Below, piece after piece: positions 7,959 to 13,034 of a stretch of DNA of 13,034 bases; positions within the stretch are counted from its first letter, which is position 1, and the number at the start of each line of letters is the position of its first letter. This stretch comes from Bacteroidia bacterium (GTDB taxonomy: Bacteria; Bacteroidota; Bacteroidia; B-17B0; Aurantibacillaceae): NCBI GenBank assembly GCA_026418315.1, contig JAOABO010000041.1:1-13034 (forward strand), given 5' to 3'. The position numbers and the translations under genes were made by a program. The notes beneath the pieces are model-generated. The model saw nothing but the letters and a program-made list of their open reading frames with translations, had not been told where the DNA came from and made no database searches.

Positions 7959-9023
7959 ATGAAAATTGGTCATGTTGAAATACCCGAATTTCCGCTTTTG
8001 CTGGCACCCATGGAAGATGTAAGCGACCCTCCATTCAGATATGTTTGTAAAATGAACGGTGCAGATGTGATGTTTACCGAATTTATTAGCAGTGAGGGAT
8101 TGATAAGAGATGCTATTAAAAGTAAAAAGAAGTTAGATATTTTTGAATATGAAAGACCCATTGGTATTCAGATTTTTGGAGGAGATGAAGAAGCATTAAC
8201 CATGGCCGCAAAAATTGTTGAAACAGTACGTCCTGATTTTTTAGATATTAATTTTGGATGTCCGGTAAAAAAAGTAGTATGCAAAGGTGCTGGTGCCGGC
8301 GTATTGAAAGACATCAAGCTGATGGAACGATTAACTAAATCTGTTGTTCAATCTGTAAATATTCCTGTTACCGTAAAAACACGATTGGGATGGGATGAAA
8401 AAAGTATACATATTGAAGAAGTCGCATTAAGATTACAGGATGCCGGCATTAAAGCATTAAGTATTCATGCCCGAACAAGAACACAAATGTATAAAGGTGT
8501 AGCCAACTGGGAATATATTCTTAAAGTAAAAAACAATCCTAATATAACCATTCCAATATTTGGCAATGGCGATATTGACTCAGCCCCAAAAGCAAAAGCA
8601 TACAAAGAAAAGTACAAAGTAGATGGAATAATGATAGGACGTGCCAGTATAGGTTATCCATGGATATTTAACGAAATCAAGCACTACTTAAAAACAGGAG
8701 AATTATTACAACCACCTTCCTTACACAAAAGAATTGAAGTATGCAAAACCCATTTATTAAAATCTATTGAATGGAAAGGTGAAAAGTTAGGCGTTTTGGA
8801 AATGAGAAGGCATTATGCAAATTATTTCAAAGGTATTCCTCACTTTAAATCCATTAGAACAGAATTAGTTACTACTGATCATATAGATGCTCTACTTGAT
8901 ATTTTGAACAGTATTCCTGAAAAATTACAAATATTGCAACAAAAAGAAGGTAATTCCGTTATACTTGATAGTGCAAGCGAAGATAATGTCCAAAATGTAT
9001 TTGAAAACTATTGTAATGACTAA
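7959..9023 (+). CDS. dusB: tRNA-dihydrouridine synthase (DusB-like)
   Basis: This 354-residue flavoenzyme reduces uridines in the tRNA D-loop to dihydrouridine, using FMN and NADPH. Family signatures appear in order: APMEDVSD (16-23) at the start of the TIM barrel, NFGCP (98-102) with the catalytic Cys101, VKTRLGW (139-145) with Lys140 and Arg142, SIHART (168-173), GNGDI (202-206), and the phosphate-binding GIMIGRA (223-229). A helical C-terminal domain follows from about 245. The protein is somewhat longer than proteobacterial DusB, with an extra tail after about residue 320. Assignment to the Dus family is secure; the DusB subtype is by resemblance. The stop overlaps the start of the next gene by 8 nt (ATGACTAA). 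Confidence 0.92.
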   Translation: MKIGHVEIPEFPLLLAPMEDVSDPPFRYVCKMNGADVMFTEFISSEGLIRDAIKSKKKLDIFEYERPIGIQIFGGDEEALTMAAKIVETVRPDFLDINFGCPVKKVVCKGAGAGVLKDIKLMERLTKSVVQSVNIPVTVKTRLGWDEKSIHIEEVALRLQDAGIKALSIHARTRTQMYKGVANWEYILKVKNNPNITIPIFGNGDIDSAPKAKAYKEKYKVDGIMIGRASIGYPWIFNEIKHYLKTGELLQPPSLHKRIEVCKTHLLKSIEWKGEKLGVLEMRRHYANYFKGIPHFKSIRTELVTTDHIDALLDILNSIPEKLQILQQKEGNSVILDSASEDNVQNVFENYCND

Positions 9024-10498
9024 TTACATCAGGTCTATTAAAATCTATCTATTAATATGGATTGTTTGTTTTATATCTACTATTTTTTTTAGCCCCATTC
9101 TTTCACAAAATATTGTTATTCATGGCAATGCTCACCCCTGTGTATCTTAAAAATTCTGATAGAGTAGCAAAGTTGTATGTTTATTCAGATTTCATTACCT
9201 ACCAGGAAATTCTGCAGGATAAAGATTCGTTAGATAACAAAGGAAGGTTTACTCTAAAACTGCATACTAAAATAACCCAACCTGTACTCATCAAAATCAA
9301 CAACGCTGTTGCTAAGTTATATATAGAACCCTCTGCATCTGGTATAAAAGAATACATCATTAAAATGTATCCACCGGACTCTGTTCAGGTCAATGTAAAC
9401 GACATTATACTAAACGCTCAAATTTCTTTACTTACTTATGATACACTTGAACTTAACTCATTAATATTTGATTTTAATAAAATATATAATAAATATATGG
9501 AAGAGGCCACTAGAAAATTTATTAACAGGAATGTATTATTTAAAAAATTAGATAGTATTTTAGTAGAAACCTCCTATCAGTTTAAGCACACTCAAAATCA
9601 TTATTTTAAAAACTACATAGATTATACCATAGCACAACTTAATATCAATGCTACAAGAGATAAAAACACATTAGCTAATATTTTTTTAATTCAAAAACCA
9701 GTGCAAATCAATAACTATGAATATATGGAATTTTTCAATTCTTTTTTTAAAGATTATTTAATAGCCGATATTACAAAACAAAAGCACCAAACCATTTACT
9801 ACACAGTTAATAAAAGTACGCAAATCAAACAATTGTTTGATTTTGTAAAAGAAGACCAACTGCTTAATAAGAATGATACTTTGAAAGAACTGGTATTGAT
9901 TCAAAATTTATACCACTTTTATTTTAACGACCAGTTTAACCCTTATGCTGTTCAAATTTTACTGGAACAATTACTTACATCAACCAGAATAGAAGAGCAT
10001 AAAAAAATCTTACAAAACATTATTCAGGAATTTAATCAATTAAAGCAAGGCACCAATGCTCCGGATTTTATAGGACTGACAAAGGATAGTAGTTTTTTTA
10101 ATTTGTATTCAATATCTAAACAGCATATATACCTGAACTTTTTTTCATTGAAAAGCCAAAATAGTTTGAAGGAACTGAAAGATATACAGTTTTTATCAGA
10201 CAAATTTGGAAACAAGGTCAAATTCATTTCTGTTTGCATAGATGATGATTTTATGAGCTTCAAAGAGTTTGTAAGAAAAAATCCACAATATAAATGGCTG
10301 TTTTTATGGAATTTTAACCCTGCTAATGATTTGTCCGCAAAAGTAAAATACAATGTAAAAGCCACACCTTTATTCTTTCTTATCAATACAGATAAAACAC
10401 TCATGCTCTCCCCTGCCCCTGCCCCTTCTGACGGTATTTATTATCAATTTCAAAAAATGTTCGGCAAAAAGAAAAATACGAACAGATTGCCTGAATAA
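9016..10498 (+). CDS. Exported thioredoxin-fold protein without active-site cysteines, split by an apparent +1 frameshift
   Basis: The gene appears to start at the ATG at 9016, overlapping the dus stop. That frame encodes a signal peptide (MTNYIRS, hydrophobic core, SPILSQ) and NIVIHGNAHP, then reaches TAA at 9148-9150. The rest is in the +1 frame, open to 10498. Removing one C from CCCC at 9135-9138 joins them smoothly (GNAHPVYLKNSDRVAKLYV) into 493 residues. The second frame alone would need a TTG at 9062 or an ATG at 9122 and would lack a proper signal peptide. In joined numbering, residues about 42-130 are a beta-rich N-terminal domain, 150-340 are helical, and 345-485 resemble the TlpA/AhpC thioredoxin fold. 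The fold keeps its cis-proline (KATP, near 450), but LNFFSLKSQNS stands where relatives have WCxxC, so thiol-disulfide exchange is unlikely. Near the C-terminus a CCCCTG repeat (10410-10425) encodes PAPAP. Likely periplasmic; function unknown. Confidence 0.72.
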
Positions 10499-10507
10499 GT
10501 ATGAGTT

Positions 10508-11206
10508 TTACTCTTTGAGTAATTTTAAATCATTTATAAGCTTTAATACATATTCTAATTGCTGGTCTCTGTCAAGATCGGTAGTATCTATTACTATGGC
10601 ATCTTTTGCCTGCACAAGAGGATTTTCTTTTCGGTGAATATCTAAATAATCTCTTTCTTCAAGATTATGTTTTACTTCATCATCTGTTACATAAATTCCT
10701 TTACTGTGCAGTTCATCTAATCTTCTTTTTACCCTTACATCCATATCTGTAATTACAAACAGTTTAAGTTCAGCATCAGGAAAAACATTGGTACCTATAT
10801 CTCTTCCATCCATTACAATCCCTTTTTCTTTTCCATACTCTCTTTGTTTTTGTACTAAAAATTTTCTTACTTCTTTAATACTGCTAATTTTACTGACTAT
10901 ATCAGATACCAATGGAGTACGAATTTCTCTTTCAACATTTTCGTTATTTAAATAAGTTTCAGAAGTATATTTTTGAGGATTAAAAACAAATCGTATATCA
11001 ATCTTATTCAAAGAGTTAATTAATTCATGAACCTTTATTTGATGATTGTCCGAAACCAACTTATTCCTTAAGGCATAAAGAGCAACTGCTCTGTACATAG
11101 CACCCGAATCTACGTAAATATAATTTAATTTTTTCGCTAATCCTTTGGCTAATGTGCTTTTACCTGTAGCAGAATATCCATCTATAGCAATAATTATTTT
11201 TTTCAC
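10508..11206 (-). CDS. cmk: Cytidylate kinase
   Basis: This 232-residue enzyme phosphorylates CMP and dCMP with ATP in pyrimidine nucleotide salvage. The P-loop is GYSATGKST at 10-18, YVDSGAMYRA at 31-40 is the CMP-site signature, DGRDIGT at 133-139 binds the substrate base/sugar, and RDYLDIHRKENPL (185-197) is the lid region. Length and motif order match bacterial Cmk. The start is a GTG at 11206, 5 nt after the stop of the preceding gene. No upstream ATG is possible before that stop, and the frame begins MKKIIIAIDG as in relatives. The gene ends 9 nt from the convergent thioredoxin-fold gene, with no visible terminator between them. Confidence 0.95.
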   Translation of the reverse strand: MKKIIIAIDGYSATGKSTLAKGLAKKLNYIYVDSGAMYRAVALYALRNKLVSDNHQIKVHELINSLNKIDIRFVFNPQKYTSETYLNNENVEREIRTPLVSDIVSKISSIKEVRKFLVQKQREYGKEKGIVMDGRDIGTNVFPDAELKLFVITDMDVRVKRRLDELHSKGIYVTDDEVKHNLEERDYLDIHRKENPLVQAKDAIVIDTTDLDRDQQLEYVLKLINDLKLLKE

Positions 11207-11211
11207 AGATA

Positions 11212-11775
11212 CTATTCTTTTTCAGATAATTCAGAATTCAAAAGTTGAATCACCTCATCTACTAAAAAAATATTTTCAGATGGTAAATCGTTATACACCT
11301 GCTGAATCATTTGAAGGGCTTTTTGAACATCGTCTGCCGGAAATGGCTTGCTTAATCCAGTAATATTAGTATAGGCCTCTAATGCAACATGAAAATTATG
11401 AGACAAAAGATATGGAATAAACACTATCATATCTTTATCATCATCAAAGCCAGCTTCCCAATATGTGCATAACAGTTTGGACAGCATCCCTTCATCTGTA
11501 GTATTTTCTATTTGTTCCATCAATAGGTCTTTGTAATTATTTTTCTTTAACCAAAGAAGCAAATCGTTTTTTTCGTAAGCGTTGTCATATTGTTGGATAA
11601 ATTTTTCTACATCTAAAATTTTTTTGGTGCCAGCATTTGTATTGTTTGAAATAAGAAGTGTCTGAAAATTTTTTTCATCAAATAAAAATTCCTGATTAAG
11701 CGGCTGTTCATCATCATGTAAAGCATCTTTTTTTTCCTGATCATTTAAGAACATGTCGTCATTTATAGAACACAT
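11212..11775 (-). CDS. Acidic helical protein of unknown function
   Basis: I do not recognise this 187-residue protein. It has no signal peptide or membrane segment and is rich in Asp and Glu, so it is probably cytoplasmic. Residues 1-55 are polar and likely disordered. The rest looks helical: FIQQYDNAYEKNDLLLWLKK, then LLCTYWEAGFDDDKDMIVF, then IPYLLSHNFHVALEAYTNI, with an aromatic/hydrophobic spacing that recalls HEAT-like or TPR-like helix pairs, though no repeat is clear. The start is an ATG at 11775, 26 nt after the MoxR stop, and it ends 5 nt before cmk, so it belongs to the same transcript. Its place directly after MoxR makes a helper or substrate role conceivable, but nothing in the sequence demonstrates it. 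Confidence 0.75.
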   Translation of the reverse strand: MCSINDDMFLNDQEKKDALHDDEQPLNQEFLFDEKNFQTLLISNNTNAGTKKILDVEKFIQQYDNAYEKNDLLLWLKKNNYKDLLMEQIENTTDEGMLSKLLCTYWEAGFDDDKDMIVFIPYLLSHNFHVALEAYTNITGLSKPFPADDVQKALQMIQQVYNDLPSENIFLVDEVIQLLNSELSEKE

Positions 11776-11801
11776 ACTTGTAATTTTTAATTTTTTAAAA
11801 A

Positions 11802-12773
11802 CTAAATCTTAAGAGCATCCATATATTGATAAATAATATCTTTGGGTTTCATATTTTCTGCTTCAGCCCTGTAGTTTAATACAATTCTATGTTGTAAAAC
11901 CGCAACAGCTACTGCATTCACATCTTCAATATCAGGGCTGTATTTACCATTTAATAATGCATGGCATTTGGCACCTAAAATTAAATTCTGAGAGGCCCTT
12001 GGGCCTGCTCCCCATTCTACAAAATTTTTAGTAATGACATGGTTCTTATCTCTTGTTAAATTCACCAATTTTACAGCATATTCTATAACAAAATCTGTTA
12101 CCGGTACTTTTCTGACAATATCCTGATAACTGATAATTTGTTTTTCTGAAAGAATTTTGTTCAAAATAATTTTTTCATCAGAAGTAGTTTGTTTTACGAT
12201 TTGTATTTCTTCTTGTATAGATGGATAATCTAACTGAATGCTAAACATAAAGCGGTCTAATTGTGCCTCAGGAAGTGGATAAGTACCTTCCTGCTCTATG
12301 GGGTTTTGTGTGGCTAATACAAAGAAAGGTTGTGGTAAGGCATATAATTTTCCTGCTATAGTTACCTGCTGCTCCTGCATGGCTTCTAATAAAGCAGATT
12401 GGGTTTTGGGCGGAGTTCGGTTAATTTCATCTGCCAGTATGATATTGGCAAAAATAGGTCCTTTGATAAATTGAAAATGTTTTTGTTCATTCAAAATTTC
12501 TGATCCAATAATATCACTAGGCATTAAGTCCGGAGTAAATTGTATTCTGTTAAATGATAATCCTAAAGCGTCTGATATGGTTTTTACTAACAGTGTTTTA
12601 GCCAAGCCCGGTACACCAATCAGCAAACAATGTCCTTTGGAAAAAATTGAAATAATAGTTTGTTTTACCACTTCATCTTGTCCTACAATCACTTTGGATA
12701 TTTCTTTTCGGAGCTTCAAATAATCGCTATGCAATTGGGTGGCTAATTCCACTTCTGTATTAGATGTACTCAT
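11802..12773 (-). CDS. MoxR family AAA+ ATPase
   Basis: This 323-residue ATPase has the MoxR order of motifs: Walker A GVPGLAKT (53-60), Walker B IILADE (111-116) followed by INRTPPKTQSALLEAM, sensor 1 LATQNP (153-158), the arginine-finger motif EAQLDRF (169-175), and WGAGPRASQNL near 258-268 as the sensor-2 region. Length is typical. MoxR proteins act as chaperone-like ATPases, usually with a von Willebrand A-domain partner and DUF58 protein encoded beside them. None is in this window: upstream is a peptidylprolyl isomerase and downstream an unknown protein and cmk. The start is an ATG 15 nt after the isomerase stop. Cytoplasmic; the client is unknown. Confidence 0.93.
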   Translation of the reverse strand: MSTSNTEVELATQLHSDYLKLRKEISKVIVGQDEVVKQTIISIFSKGHCLLIGVPGLAKTLLVKTISDALGLSFNRIQFTPDLMPSDIIGSEILNEQKHFQFIKGPIFANIILADEINRTPPKTQSALLEAMQEQQVTIAGKLYALPQPFFVLATQNPIEQEGTYPLPEAQLDRFMFSIQLDYPSIQEEIQIVKQTTSDEKIILNKILSEKQIISYQDIVRKVPVTDFVIEYAVKLVNLTRDKNHVITKNFVEWGAGPRASQNLILGAKCHALLNGKYSPDIEDVNAVAVAVLQHRIVLNYRAEAENMKPKDIIYQYMDALKI

Positions 12774-12787
12774 AATTCAATTGAATT
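12774..12787. repeat. 14-bp perfect palindrome in the isomerase-moxR gap
   Basis: AATTCAATTGAATT reads the same on both strands and fills the 15-nt spacer between the isomerase stop and the MoxR ATG except for one base. It overlaps the place where a ribosome-binding site would lie. It could form a weak AT-rich hairpin or bind a dimeric protein, or it could be chance in AT-rich DNA. Confidence 0.35.
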
Positions 12788-12788
12788 T

Positions 12789-13034
12789 TTAGTTATTCAT
12801 AATTTTCCAGTAATTTGAAAAAGTGCAATTATAAATATCTTTATCTACCCTTATATATACAGATTGGCTTTTTTGAGCAATCCATTTTTTAATTATTTTT
12901 TTTTGCTTATCCAATTGGGCTAGTTGTGCTAGTTTCTGGTAATCATCTTTAATATTGGCACGATGTGGCGGTGTAGAATTATTCAGTTTAATGATTCTAA
13001 ATGCAGGCTTATTATCATGTGTAGAGTATTGTAT
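12789..13034 (-). CDS. C-terminal end of a SurA/parvulin-like peptidylprolyl isomerase (5' end beyond window)
   Basis: Eighty-one codons are open from the right edge to a TAA at 12791-12789. The translation includes NKPAFRIIKLN, then TPPHRANIKDDYQKLAQLAQ, a lysine-rich helix (QKKIIKKWIAQK), a strand SVYIRVDK and a C-terminal DIYNCTFSNYW. This matches my memory of the C-terminus of Bacteroidota SurA-like isomerases, where a parvulin domain's last strand (G.KAYRIVKL) is followed by EPHRANLKDDY and a long helix. Such proteins fold outer-membrane proteins in the periplasm. The catalytic parvulin domains and signal peptide would be upstream, outside the window. It is the first visible gene of the operon with MoxR and cmk. 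The family call rests on a short tail only. Confidence 0.65.
   Translation of the reverse strand: MQYSTHDNKPAFRIIKLNNSTPPHRANIKDDYQKLAQLAQLDKQKKIIKKWIAQKSQSVYIRVDKDIYNCTFSNYWKIMNN

Noticed and set aside
9062..9139. N-terminal stretch MFVLYLLFFLAPFFHK as the true signal peptide of the thioredoxin-fold protein
   Set aside because: Its start is TTG, and the hydrophobicity comes from T-rich DNA read one base out of frame from a better signal peptide beginning at ATG 9016. The alternative remains possible if the frame break proves unreal.
10036..10404. 122-codon minus-strand frame inside the thioredoxin-fold gene
   Set aside because: It mirrors the real plus-strand coding sequence, has no domain signature, and is explained by the AT-rich antisense frame.
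10410..10427. CCCCTG tandem repeat as a phase-variation tract
   Set aside because: The 6-bp unit keeps the frame when units are gained or lost and has under three copies; it only encodes Pro-Ala repeats near the C-terminus.

Overview
The window looks like chromosomal DNA of a Bacteroidota bacterium, probably of the Chitinophagales/Sphingobacteriales type. The base composition is AT-rich. Several gene starts are preceded by the Bacteroidota -7 promoter element (TAnnTTTG) rather than a sigma70 -10 box. The proteins also point this way: a PKD/SprB-like surface protein, an FkbM methyltransferase, a thioredoxin-fold protein lacking its cysteines, and a PPIase-MoxR pair. The phylum call is fairly safe; the lower rank is a guess.

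Region 1 (1-2281, minus strand) is the 5' part of a large secreted or surface protein. It has a signal peptide, an N-terminal region unique to the protein, then at least five Ig-like/PKD-like repeats of about 81-90 residues. The gene runs off the left edge. It has its own exact -7 promoter element and is separated from the next unit by a perfect 10-bp hairpin.

Region 2 (2369-7843, minus strand) is a tightly packed five-gene operon for building a cell-surface glycan or glycolipid. In transcription order it encodes a multipass GT39/PMT-like glycosyltransferase, an FkbM methyltransferase, a second class I methyltransferase, a methyltransferase fused to a family-2 glycosyltransferase, and an LpxL/HtrB-like acyltransferase. 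Every junction is a 1-nt gap or an overlap, so the five products are probably made together. Glycosyl transfer, methylation and acylation together suggest a methylated, lipid-anchored glycan; the structure cannot be told from sequence.

Region 3 (7959-10498, plus strand) is transcribed divergently from region 2 across a 115-bp gap that holds both promoters. It has a tRNA-dihydrouridine synthase gene and, overlapping it by 8 nt, an exported thioredoxin-fold protein gene. The second gene is split between two frames at a CCCC run near its signal peptide.

Region 4 (10508-13034, minus strand) is a housekeeping operon converging on region 3. In transcription order it holds the C-terminal end of a SurA/parvulin-like peptidylprolyl isomerase (cut by the right edge), a MoxR AAA+ ATPase, an unrecognised acidic 187-residue protein, and cytidylate kinase with a GTG start. 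I saw no tRNA, rRNA, CRISPR array, insertion sequence or origin, and no gene-free stretch longer than about 115 bases.
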